Origin: UBA1038 sp964480995
GTDB taxonomy: Bacteria > Bacillota > Clostridia > Christensenellales > Aristaeellaceae
Assembly (NCBI GenBank): GCA_964480995.1
Contig: CAYZRZ010000031.1
Span: forward strand, 1-15,710
Length of the DNA: 15,710 bases
Direction: 5' to 3'
The notes under the pieces: generated by a model
What the model was told of the DNA's origin: nothing
What the model saw: the letters and a program-made list of their open reading frames with translations, nothing else
The model's database searches: none
Part shown: piece after piece, positions 1 through 8,553 of the stretch
Layout: each line of letters begins with the position of its first letter
Numbering within the stretch: position 1 is the stretch's first letter
Made by a program: the position numbers and the translations under genes

Positions 1-79
1 GACTTATTTCCACTCCCTCCCCCCAAGACCGGAACTTAAGTTTGCAATTCACAAAACGCATTCCTTTTGCGTCATCTGA

Positions 80-108
80 TTGATAAACTCGGTATAATCG
101 GTTATAAT
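80..108 (+). promoter_or_regulatory. Probable sigma-A promoter of ppdK
   Basis: TTGATA (80-85) is followed after 17 nt by TATAAT (103-108), a near-consensus vegetative promoter. A second TATAAT at 93-98 has no well-spaced -35 and is probably fortuitous. Initiation is expected near 115, which gives a 5' leader of about 64 nt before the ppdK start codon. Confidence 0.75.
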
Positions 109-121
109 TATTTGGATTGTG

Positions 122-150
122 TCCGCTCTGCGGATGTTTGCCTTCGGGCA
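122..150 (+). other. Two small hairpins in the ppdK leader
   Basis: In the predicted leader, TCCGC (122-126) pairs with GCGGA (130-134), and TGCC (139-142) pairs with GGCA (147-150) across a UUCG tetraloop. The C(UUCG)G loop is known to be very stable. The hairpins end about 10 nt before the AAGGAGG ribosome binding site at 161-167. They may protect the 5' end of an abundant mRNA. That role is inference. Confidence 0.45.
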
Positions 151-178
151 TTCTACTTTTAAGGAGGAAACAAAGAAC

Positions 179-2818
<2,640 letters not shown>

Positions 2819-2837
2819 GCCCATTCGTTTCATACTC

Positions 2838-2871
2838 TTGGGGCTGCCGTTCAAACGAATGGCAGCCCCAA
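2838..2871 (+). terminator. ppdK terminator with a competing upstream hairpin
   Basis: TTGGGGCTGCC (2838-2848) pairs perfectly with GGCAGCCCCAA (2861-2871) across a 12-nt loop, followed by a weak T tract. The segment CCATTCGTTT just after the stop codon (2821-2830) is the exact complement of AAACGAATGG (2853-2862). That pairing would trap the left terminator arm in its loop, so the two structures exclude each other. Confidence 0.7.
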
Positions 2872-2872
2872 T

Positions 2873-3019
2873 TTATACAATGCGGGAGAGATCACGCAGA
2901 CGGATCCGGCTGATGGCCTGCACATCACCGGCGAATCCCACCGCGGGCTTGGGCAGGCGGTTGCCGCGGCGGTCCTAATATCCTTAAAAATTGATGTTTT
3001 CACCTCATTATACGGTTGA
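2873..3019 (+). pseudogene. C-terminal remnant of a GDSL/SGNH-type esterase
   Basis: The open frame from 2873 reads LYNAGEITQTDPADGLHITG and then ESHRGLGQAVAAAV before low-complexity residues and a TGA at 3017-3019. The pattern DGLH...ESHRGLGQAVA matches the C-terminal block of SGNH hydrolases, where the Asp and His of DxxH complete the catalytic triad. The rest of the gene, including the GDS block, is absent: ppdK and its terminator lie directly upstream. I read it as a decayed fragment. The homology is judged by eye over about 35 residues. Confidence 0.5.
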
Positions 3020-3083
3020 AAGAGGGCTTTTTTTGAAGTTTTGGTCATATTTTGCGACATGTGTTCAATCATATACTTTTATG

Positions 3084-3112
3084 TTGCGTTTTTAACCAAA
3101 TACTCTTATAAT
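3084..3112 (+). promoter_or_regulatory. Strong promoter of the structured RNA / zinc-ribbon transcript
   Basis: TTGCGT (3084-3089), a 17-nt spacer and TATAAT (3107-3112) form a good sigma-A promoter. The expected start point, about 3119, coincides with the first base of the terminal helix of the downstream RNA. That agreement supports both calls. Confidence 0.75.
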
Positions 3113-3118
3113 GAGCAC

Positions 3119-3328
3119 GGTTGATGCGCGGCTGTGGTTGTAAGCCGATGCCAGCCGCAGGCAAAGCGGTCCACGTAAGCCGGAGAAACTCCGGCGAGCA
3201 TGGTGCGGTCTAGAGGTAAGCCCGGCCGGGCATTCGTGCCCGAGAGAGCGGCGTGAGAGTCTAAGCACGGGTAGCTAAGCTCCTGCCGGCGAGTGTGGGG
3301 TCAAAGACCAGGTCAGCGTGCGTCAGCC
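3119..3328 (+). ncRNA. Approximately 210-nt structured RNA upstream of a zinc-ribbon gene (possibly raiA-motif-like)
   Basis: The 5' end GGTTGATGCGC (3119-3129) can pair over 11 bp, with a few G-U pairs, with GCGTGCGTCAGCC (3318-3328). This closes the whole element. Inside are GGCTG (3130-3134)/CAGCC (3152-3156), a perfect GCCGGAG-AAA-CTCCGGC hairpin (3179-3195), CGGGCA-TTCG-TGCCCG (3227-3242) and GGTC-AAA-GACC (3299-3309). The pentamer TAAGC recurs five times, at 3141, 3176, 3217, 3262 and 3276, mostly between stems. No coding signal is seen. No terminator separates the RNA from the gene at 3356, so it could act as a cis leader or be processed into a free RNA. Size and architecture recall the raiA-motif RNA of Clostridia, but I cannot confirm the family by eye. 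It does not resemble RNase P, tmRNA, SRP or cobalamin riboswitches. Confidence 0.65.
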
Positions 3329-3355
3329 CATCTAAAATTCAGGGGGATACCACTC

Positions 3356-3643
3356 ATGTACCAAGACAAAACTCTGGTGTGCCGTGACTGCGGCCAGGAA
3401 TTCGCGTTCACCGCAGGCGAACAGGAATTCTATGCCGAGAAGGGCTTCCAGAACCAGCCCACACGCTGCAAGGAATGCCGCCAATCCCACAAGACCAACC
3501 GTAACAGCGGCGGTGCTCCGCGTGAAATGCACACTGCCATCTGCGCCCAGTGCGGCGCCGAAACGCAAGTGCCTTTCCTTCCCAGAAACGACCGTCCCAT
3601 CTACTGCAGCGATTGCTTTGCGTCCATGCGTGGTGGCCGCTGA
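3356..3643 (+). CDS. Small double zinc-ribbon protein
   Basis: This 95-aa cytoplasmic protein has eight cysteines in four CxxC pairs: C9/C12 with C38/C41, and C63/C66 with C84/C87. That implies two separate zinc sites. The N-terminal half (DKTLVCRDCGQEF...) matches the 'probable zinc-ribbon' family common in Clostridia. The second half is a related CxxC-CxxC module. The residues between are basic and polar, suggesting nucleic-acid or ribosome contact, but no function is established from sequence. The ATG at 3356 is preceded by AGGGGG (3341-3346). The gene sits 27 nt after the structured RNA at 3119-3328, apparently in the same transcript, and ends at a strong terminator. Its expression may therefore depend on that RNA. 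Confidence 0.88.
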   Translation: MYQDKTLVCRDCGQEFAFTAGEQEFYAEKGFQNQPTRCKECRQSHKTNRNSGGAPREMHTAICAQCGAETQVPFLPRNDRPIYCSDCFASMRGGR

Positions 3644-3660
3644 TTAGATCAGCGAAGATG

Positions 3661-3692
3661 AGCTGCCGGGTGAAAGCCCGGCAGCTTTTTTT
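3661..3692 (+). terminator. Intrinsic terminator of the zinc-ribbon gene
   Basis: AGCTGCCGGG (3661-3670) pairs perfectly with CCCGGCAGCT (3677-3686) across a 6-nt loop and runs into seven Ts. The strand asymmetry of the T tract shows that it serves the plus-strand transcript. The next gene converges from the other side. Confidence 0.92.
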
Positions 3693-3715
3693 ATGGGAAC
3701 AGATCTGATATTACG

Positions 3716-4411
3716 TTAAAACATTGCCATCAATGCCGCTGTCACCGGAGCTAAAACCAGGGAGGGCAGCATGTCAGCCAGCTTGATCCTGGTGATGTTC
3801 AGCATATTGAGACCCAGTGCCAGAATCAGTACAGAGCCGACACAGGAGATAGCCGCAATGGCCGGCTCTGTGAACAGAGGGGCGACCAGCCGGGCCAGTA
3901 GCACGATGCCTCCCTGGATGACCAGCACGGAGACGCTGGACAGCATGACACCGATACCGATAGCGCTGGTAAATAGGATGGATGAGATAAAGTCGAGCGC
4001 CGATTTGGCGTAGAGGATGCTGTAATCCCCCTCCAGACCGGAGCGCAGGGAGCCGGTGACGGTCATAGCCCCGATGCAAAAGAAAAGAGTAGCGGTGACA
4101 AAGCCCTCACCCAGGGTGTGGCCGCCATCACGAGCGCTGCTTTTGAAGCCCCTGTCCATACTGTCGCCAAGGCGCTTGATCGCCCCGTCAATGTTCAAGG
4201 CAATCCCGGCGACGCTGCCCAGCACGATGGAGAGGATGACAGCCATGCTGTCCACCTTGGCATTCAGCCCCAATATGCCGATGACTATCACGCACAGGCC
4301 CAGTGCCTGCATCAGTCCATCCGTATATTTTTGGGGAAGGCCGCGCCGCAGCAGCAGGCCCAGACCGCTTCCCGCGATGACAGCCAAGGCATTGACAAGT
4401 ACGCCGAACAT
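3716..4411 (-). CDS. DUF554-family multi-pass membrane protein
   Basis: The 231-aa protein starts MFGVLVNALAVIAGSGLGLL and keeps the DUF554 (YdfK/YqgA) pattern: a Gly-rich first helix, an ALGLCVIVIGILGL helix, a central soluble loop (GGHTLGEGFVTATLFFCIGAMT), then several hydrophobic segments ending in SLVLAPVTAALMAMF. Six to seven membrane spans are likely, so it sits in the cytoplasmic membrane. The family's molecular function is unknown; transport has been suggested only from topology. The ATG at 4411 is chosen because GGAGG (complement of 4418-4422) lies 6 nt upstream. A longer in-frame extension to 5017 overlaps the opposite-strand reductase gene and lacks a binding site. The gene is divergent from the aldo/keto reductase gene and converges on the zinc-ribbon terminator. 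Confidence 0.9.
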   Translation of the reverse strand: MFGVLVNALAVIAGSGLGLLLRRGLPQKYTDGLMQALGLCVIVIGILGLNAKVDSMAVILSIVLGSVAGIALNIDGAIKRLGDSMDRGFKSSARDGGHTLGEGFVTATLFFCIGAMTVTGSLRSGLEGDYSILYAKSALDFISSILFTSAIGIGVMLSSVSVLVIQGGIVLLARLVAPLFTEPAIAAISCVGSVLILALGLNMLNITRIKLADMLPSLVLAPVTAALMAMF

Positions 4412-4454
4412 CGTATTCCTCCACCCGTTTGGGCCGTGATTTTGAATCACTGAC

Positions 4455-4463
4455 ATTGTAGCA
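4455..4463 (-). promoter_or_regulatory. Possible extended -10 promoter of the DUF554 gene
   Basis: Read on the minus strand, TGC-TACAAT is an extended -10 element. No good -35 is visible. It lies 44 nt upstream of the start codon at 4411. The call is tentative. Confidence 0.35.
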
Positions 4464-4481
4464 TATGAACAAACACTGTGA

Positions 4482-4541
4482 CACCGGATACAAGGGAAAA
4501 ACGAAAAGACAGCGGTACTTGTACAGGCTCCGTATCCTGTG
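4482..4541. repeat. Imperfect inverted repeat in the divergent intergenic region
   Basis: CACCGGATAC (4482-4491) and GTATCCTGTG (4532-4541) are inverted copies with one mismatch. The right arm falls between the -35 and -10 elements of the plus-strand promoter. An arm inside a promoter spacer fits a repressor operator, possibly acting on both divergent genes. That function is inferred. Confidence 0.4.
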
Positions 4542-4548
4542 ATATATT
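4519..4548 (+). promoter_or_regulatory. Probable promoter of the aldo/keto reductase gene
   Basis: TTGTAC (4519-4524), an 18-nt spacer and TATATT (4543-4548) fit a sigma-A promoter 38 nt upstream of the start codon. AAGGAGG follows at 4572-4578. Confidence 0.55.
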
Positions 4549-4585
4549 TGAGAAAACAGGACGGATATTTTAAGGAGGCAGTCAG

Positions 4586-5440
4586 ATGATATATCATGCA
4601 CTGGGACATACCGGCATAAAGGCGTCGGCCGTCGTATTCGGCGGCATTATCAACAGAGATGAAACGCAGGGGGACGCCAATGGAAACGTGGCTGAGGCTG
4701 TTGCTGCCGGAATCAACTATTTTGATGTCGCGCCTTCCTACGGTAACTCGCAGGAACGCCTGGGACCTGCCCTTGCGCCTTACCGCACGAACGTACATCT
4801 GGCGTGCAAAACCATGGCGAGGGACGCAAAGGGCGCGAAAGCTGAGATGGAAGAGTCCCTTCGCCTGCTTCAAACAGATTATTTTGATGTGTATCAGCTT
4901 CATGCTCTCAGCACGGATGCCGATCTGGATGAAGCCTTCGGCCCCGGCGGCGCGATGGAGACTCTTGTCCGGGCCAAACAGGCGGGACTCATCCGACATG
5001 TGGGCTTTTCCGCTCATAACGAGGATGTCGCGCTAAGGGCCCTGACTCTCTACCCCTTTGAGACGGTGCTGTTCCCCATGAACTGGGCGCTTGGTATCAA
5101 CCGCGGCTGGGGCGACCGTCTTGCCGCGTTGATACAGGAGCGGGGGATCGGGCTGCTTGCTCTGAAAACCCTTGTGAGGCGCAAGTGGCGTGAGGGGGAA
5201 GAGCGGGTCTATCCCAAATCCTGGTGTCAGCCCATATACGGCAATGAAGCCTTGGGCTTGGCTGCGATGAAATACGCTGTACTCAAAGGCGCCAATACCC
5301 TTGTGCCTCCCGGAGATACCGAGCACCTGGGCTTTATGCTGAATAATATAGGCAGGGCATACAGCGAGCCTCTCACAGAAAAGGAGTGGGCGCTGCTGCG
5401 AAATGAAGCGGTCCAGGTGAGGGAAGAGCTGATTTTCTGA
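4586..5440 (+). CDS. Aldo/keto reductase family oxidoreductase
   Basis: This 284-aa soluble NAD(P)H-dependent oxidoreductase has the (beta/alpha)8-barrel aldo/keto reductase pattern. The catalytic tetrad is visible as Asp47 and Tyr52 (NYFDVAPSYGNSQERLG), Lys75 (ACKTM) and His106 (DVYQLHAL). The barrel continues through LIRHVGFSAHN and ends with a NTLVPPGDTEHL segment in the cofactor-binding position. The substrate cannot be deduced. The length is slightly below the typical 300-330 aa, but all core elements are present and no C-terminal ferredoxin-like domain is seen. ATG 4586 follows AAGGAGG by 7 nt. The gene appears monocistronic, with its own promoter and a shared terminator opposite htpG. 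Confidence 0.92.
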   Translation: MIYHALGHTGIKASAVVFGGIINRDETQGDANGNVAEAVAAGINYFDVAPSYGNSQERLGPALAPYRTNVHLACKTMARDAKGAKAEMEESLRLLQTDYFDVYQLHALSTDADLDEAFGPGGAMETLVRAKQAGLIRHVGFSAHNEDVALRALTLYPFETVLFPMNWALGINRGWGDRLAALIQERGIGLLALKTLVRRKWREGEERVYPKSWCQPIYGNEALGLAAMKYAVLKGANTLVPPGDTEHLGFMLNNIGRAYSEPLTEKEWALLRNEAVQVREELIF

Positions 5441-5457
5441 TTATCGTGATCAACAAC

Positions 5458-5494
5458 AATGCCGGTCCCCGCGTATAAGCGCGGGACCGGCATT
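5458..5494. terminator. Hairpin terminator between convergent genes
   Basis: AATGCCGGTCCC (5458-5469) pairs perfectly with GGGACCGGCATT (5483-5494), extended by three more pairs past a one-base bulge. It lies between the 3' ends of the reductase gene and htpG. There is no strong T tract on either side, so it probably acts as a bidirectional or weak terminator. Confidence 0.7.
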
Positions 5495-5510
5495 ATGCTT
5501 GGATCGGAAA

Positions 5511-7379
5511 TTATTCTGTCATCACGTCCAGCAATTTGTTGCTTCTCTTCAGGAAGGACTTCAGCTCTTCCTTTTCAAGCGGACGGCTGGACAGCTTAGC
5601 CAGGTCAAAAAGCTGCTGCTGCATCATCTGCTTGATCTCGCCGTCCTCCATCCTGGCGACGCGCTGCACGGTGGGATTGCGGCGGTTGAGCACCAGAGTG
5701 TATCGGTCGGGCATGGCGAAGCTCTGTCCGTATACGGCGCTCATTTCCTTGAAGCGGCGCATCTGCTCATCTTCGGTCAGCATGGCGGGCAGCTCGGGGT
5801 CGGCGAAGGACTCAAGCTTCACCTCAAGCTCCTTGTTGTCAAGGGCTTCGCGGAAGGCGGTCTGCACCTCGGCCTGGTCGAGGTCCTTGCCCTCCTCGCT
5901 CTCTTCGGTCAAGCCGGCGGTATCGGAGTCTACGCGCACAAAGCTGAGTTCAACGCCCTCGGCATTTTCCAGGAAGCCCATGAAGTTGATATCGATCAGG
6001 CTGTCCATCAGCGCGACGTCTATCCCCCGGGCTGTGTACAGCGAAATGCTTGCGGCCTGCCGGCCTTCATCTGTGGTATAGAACGCCTTCTTCTGCGTCT
6101 TCTCATCGTTGCGGGCCTTGTATTCGCTGACAGTCAGGTATTCGCCGGCTGTGGTCTTCAGCAGCAGGCTGTCCTTGACCATGTCGTAGAACTTCTGGTC
6201 GCGCAGGCAGCCGTATTTGATGAAGGGGTTGATGTCGTCCCAATAGCCCTGATAGGTTTCGCGCTCGGTGCTGAACAAGCCATTCAGGCGGTCAGCCACC
6301 TTCTTGGTAATATGGGCTGAGAGCTTGCGCACATAGCCGTCGTTTTGCAGGAAGGAGCGGGATACGTTCAGCGGCAGGTCGGGGCAATCGATGACGCCCT
6401 TCAGGAGCATCAGGAATTCCGGGATCACTTCCTTAATGTTGTCGGCCACGAAGACCTGGCGGTTAAACAGCTTGATCTCGCCCTCCTGCCCGGCCAGGTC
6501 GCGCTTGATGCGGGGGAAGTAAAGGATGCCCTTGAGATTAAAGGGATAATCCACATTGAGGTGCACCCAGAACAGCGGATCCTCAAAGGTATTGAACAGC
6601 TTGCGGTAGTTATCCTTGTACTCTTCAGCAGTGACATCCTTGGGCGCTTTCAGCCAGATGGGGTTCGTATCGTTGATAGGGGCGGGGGCGGGATTTTCGG
6701 CCTTATCCGCCTTTTTGTCATCCTTTTTGGCGGCTTCCTCGGCGCGCTTGTCGGCCTCTATGTCTACGAAATAGATCGGCACGGACATATAACCGCAGTA
6801 GCGGTTCAGTACCTCGCGGGCGCGGAAACCGTCCAGAAACTCTTTTTCTTCTTCCGATATGGTGAGGGTGATGGTGGTGCCGCGTGTTTGCCTGGCGCCT
6901 TCCGACATGCTGTAGGCCATGCCGTCCTCACTCTCCCATAGAACGGGTGAAGCGTTCTCCTCCCAGGAGAGGGTATCGATCGTCACCTTGCTTGCTGCCA
7001 TGAAAGCTGAGTAGAAGCCAAGCCCGAAATGGCCGATGATGCCTGACTGGTCGCCCGCGGTATAGTTTTTCAAGAACTCCTCGGCGCTGGAAAAGGCCAC
7101 CTGGTTGATGTAGCGGTCAACCTCCTCGGCGGTCATGCCGATGCCGTTATCCGAGAAGGAGATGATACCGGCTTCCTTATCCACCGTGACGGTGACGCGG
7201 AGATCCTCATCCCCGCCCTTGCCCATCATCCTGTACTTATTGATAGCGTCAACTCCGTTTGACACCAGTTCCCTGATAAAAATATCCTTGTCCGAATACA
7301 GCCAGCGCTTGATGACCGGCATGATGTTTTGGGCGTCGATGCTGATGTTGCCCTGCTTGAATGCTTGATGCTCGCTCAT
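5511..7379 (-). CDS. htpG: HSP90-family molecular chaperone HtpG
   Basis: The 622-aa cytoplasmic chaperone has a GHKL ATPase domain first: FIRELVSNGVDAI with Glu37 as general base plus Asn41 and Asp44, DNGIGMT at 77-83, and the ATP lid GHFGLGFYSAF at 116-126. A Lys/Glu/Ala-rich charged linker follows (EEAAKKDDKKADKAENPAPA). Next come the middle domain, with PLNVSRSFLQ supplying the conserved Arg, and a C-terminal dimerisation region. The length matches bacterial HtpG. ATG 7379 is chosen because GGAGGG lies 5 nt upstream. An earlier in-frame start at 7421 adds 14 unrelated residues and lies close to the promoter. A CIRCE operator and a consensus promoter lie upstream, so it is probably HrcA-repressed. 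This differs from Bacillus subtilis, where htpG is not CIRCE-controlled. Confidence 0.96.
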   Translation of the reverse strand: MSEHQAFKQGNISIDAQNIMPVIKRWLYSDKDIFIRELVSNGVDAINKYRMMGKGGDEDLRVTVTVDKEAGIISFSDNGIGMTAEEVDRYINQVAFSSAEEFLKNYTAGDQSGIIGHFGLGFYSAFMAASKVTIDTLSWEENASPVLWESEDGMAYSMSEGARQTRGTTITLTISEEEKEFLDGFRAREVLNRYCGYMSVPIYFVDIEADKRAEEAAKKDDKKADKAENPAPAPINDTNPIWLKAPKDVTAEEYKDNYRKLFNTFEDPLFWVHLNVDYPFNLKGILYFPRIKRDLAGQEGEIKLFNRQVFVADNIKEVIPEFLMLLKGVIDCPDLPLNVSRSFLQNDGYVRKLSAHITKKVADRLNGLFSTERETYQGYWDDINPFIKYGCLRDQKFYDMVKDSLLLKTTAGEYLTVSEYKARNDEKTQKKAFYTTDEGRQAASISLYTARGIDVALMDSLIDINFMGFLENAEGVELSFVRVDSDTAGLTEESEEGKDLDQAEVQTAFREALDNKELEVKLESFADPELPAMLTEDEQMRRFKEMSAVYGQSFAMPDRYTLVLNRRNPTVQRVARMEDGEIKQMMQQQLFDLAKLSSRPLEKEELKSFLKRSNKLLDVMTE

Positions 7380-7408
7380 GATTTCCCTCCGTAATATTGT
7401 TCTCAGAC

Positions 7409-7437
7409 AGTATATCACCATATAAAGCGCAAATCAA
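7409..7437 (-). promoter_or_regulatory. htpG promoter
   Basis: On the minus strand TTGATT (complement of 7432-7437), 17 nt and TATACT (complement of 7409-7414) make a near-consensus promoter. The -35 ends 7 nt from the CIRCE element, within reach of HrcA interference. Confidence 0.8.
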
Positions 7438-7444
7438 GCGATTT

Positions 7445-7471
7445 TTAGCACTCTAATAACGAGAGTGCTAA
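7445..7471. promoter_or_regulatory. CIRCE operator (HrcA binding site)
   Basis: TTAGCACTC (7445-7453), nine bases and GAGTGCTAA (7463-7471) match the CIRCE consensus exactly, with the canonical 9-nt spacer. HrcA binds this site and represses heat-shock genes in Firmicutes. It lies between two divergent promoters and nearly touches both -35 boxes, so a single operator could repress both htpG and the regulator gene at 7544. Confidence 0.97.
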
Positions 7472-7479
7472 TGCCTTTC

Positions 7480-7508
7480 TTGACATCAAAAGAGGAGTCT
7501 GATATTCT
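7480..7508 (+). promoter_or_regulatory. Promoter of the XRE/S24-like regulator gene
   Basis: A perfect TTGACA (7480-7485), a 17-nt spacer and TATTCT (7503-7508) form a strong promoter that starts 8 nt from the CIRCE element. The start codon lies 35 nt after the -10. Confidence 0.85.
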
Positions 7509-7543
7509 GCGTGCGGAACAATAACTCAAAGTGAGGTTTTTAT

Positions 7544-8266
7544 ATGAGCAGATTGGGTGATCTGATCAAGCTGGAGAGGACGCGCCGGGGCCTTGATTTC
7601 AAGACCGTGGCGAAGAAGTCCGGGGTCAGCGTCAGCTATTTGATGGAAGTGGAGGCGGGCACCCGCATCATCAGGGATGACCAGGCGCGGCGTATCCTCA
7701 AGACAATGGGCATGGAACAGCCCCAGGAGACAGATTTTACGCTGGATGATATTGCCAGTACCGTCGACCTGCAGAGCGCCATACCACGTGCCGTTAAAAC
7801 GGTTGATAAACGTGAAGTGCCTGAGAAAAGGAAAGCAAGCGATAAGGAAGGGGACGGCCTGGCCGGCTCCATCTGGCTGGACGCGCTGTCTGGTGTTTTA
7901 CAGCATGTGCCCATCTACAACGCCGTGATGAAAGAAGTAGGCAGCCGGCTGCTGCCCGTCACGGAGGGCAAGGTGGAGGGCGCGCCCAAGGATAAGGTGT
8001 ACTACTTCAAAGCGCCGGATGACGACATGCGGGGCTTCCGCGTGCATAAGAATGACCTGGTGCTCATTGTTCCTGCCGCTTCCCCGCAGGATAACGCCAT
8101 GATGCTGATCGAGACCCCGCAGGGCAAGATGCTGCGGATGATGAAAGTGATGCCCCGTTTCCAGGTGATGCTGCAAAAGTATGATCAGGCCTTTGAAAGT
8201 GAAATCGTCAATATGGCTGATCTGAAGGTTGTGGGAAAGTGCGTCCGGCTGGAGGCTGAACTGTAA
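7544..8266 (+). CDS. XRE-family regulator with degenerate S24/LexA-like domain
   Basis: This 240-aa protein has an N-terminal XRE helix-turn-helix (residues about 4-57, TVAKKSGVSVSYLMEVEAGT). A charged linker follows (about 83-105), and then a C-terminal domain that resembles the S24/LexA peptidase fold (about 135-235; GFRVHKNDLVLIVP corresponds to the 'hxGDxvlv' strand). In active S24 proteins the catalytic serine sits in a G-x-S-M motif. Here the equivalent position reads DDDM (Asp161-Met162). The catalytic Lys region reads MLRMMKV, with Arg where Lys is expected. Self-cleavage is therefore unlikely, and the domain may serve for dimerisation or ligand sensing. The alignment is by eye. GAGG at 7533-7536 precedes ATG 7544. 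The CIRCE-flanked promoter suggests heat-shock control. Confidence 0.85.
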   Translation: MSRLGDLIKLERTRRGLDFKTVAKKSGVSVSYLMEVEAGTRIIRDDQARRILKTMGMEQPQETDFTLDDIASTVDLQSAIPRAVKTVDKREVPEKRKASDKEGDGLAGSIWLDALSGVLQHVPIYNAVMKEVGSRLLPVTEGKVEGAPKDKVYYFKAPDDDMRGFRVHKNDLVLIVPAASPQDNAMMLIETPQGKMLRMMKVMPRFQVMLQKYDQAFESEIVNMADLKVVGKCVRLEAEL

Positions 8267-8298
8267 AAGCATATGGAACCGCAAAAGGCGCGAAAGAT

Positions 8299-8332
8299 GC
8301 GAAAAGCTTTGAGCAGAGCTTTTTGCGCTTTT
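8299..8332 (+). terminator. Intrinsic terminator of the XRE regulator gene
   Basis: GCGAAAAGCT (8299-8308) pairs with AGCTTTTTGC (8317-8326) with one G-U pair, followed by a T-rich stretch. CAAAAGGCGC (8282-8291) can alternatively pair with GCGCTTTTG (8325-8333), so the right side has two possible partners. Confidence 0.75.
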
Positions 8333-8345
8333 GTTGATGGCAATT

Positions 8346-8400
8346 GACGAACAGGCAGGTTAATTCTCGACCTGATGCCGAAGCGGCAAGGTTATTCGTC
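8346..8400 (+). other. Possible small three-way-junction RNA or DNA structure
   Basis: GACGAA (8346-8351) pairs with TTCGTC (8395-8400). It encloses two side-by-side hairpins, CAGGT/ACCTG (8356-8374) and TGCCG-AAG-CGGCA (8376-8388). The fold is compact but the stems are short. No promoter or gene is tied to it, and I do not recognise a family. Confidence 0.3.
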
Positions 8401-8444
8401 CATCATTATAAAGTTTGCCGACAGGAGGAACTATTATTTTTTCT

Positions 8445-8473
8445 TTGACAGATACTACTGAGATACTGATACT
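8445..8473 (+). promoter_or_regulatory. Possible promoter in the gene-poor region
   Basis: A perfect TTGACA (8445-8450) is followed after 17 nt by GATACT (8468-8473). No gene begins within the next 300 nt except a 10-codon frame at 8521, so what it transcribes is unclear. It may be a promoter left over from lost DNA, or it may drive a small RNA. Confidence 0.35.
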
Positions 8474-8520
8474 GCGTCGATGGTTAAGTTGGTTTTGGCG
8501 CATTTACAGAGGCTAAGGAG

Positions 8521-8553
8521 ATGTCTGAGAAGTATATTGTAAAACTCCTTTGA
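8521..8553 (+). pseudogene. Possible 5' remnant of an IS630-type transposase
   Basis: The frame ATG 8521 to TGA 8553 reads MSEKYIVKLL. MSEKYIVKL resembles the usual start of IS630-family transposases, and AAGGAG precedes the ATG directly, with no spacing. The match covers only nine residues and nothing else of a transposase is recognisable, so this is weak. It could equally be a chance short frame. Confidence 0.2.

Noticed and set aside
4412..5017. In-frame N-terminal extension of the DUF554 protein
   Set aside because: It overlaps the opposite-strand reductase gene and its promoter, lacks homology to the family, and the ATG at 4411 has GGAGG at ideal spacing.
7380..7421. Upstream start for htpG adding 14 residues
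   Set aside because: It would begin inside the promoter, upstream of the predicted transcription start, and the ATG at 7379 has the proper binding site.
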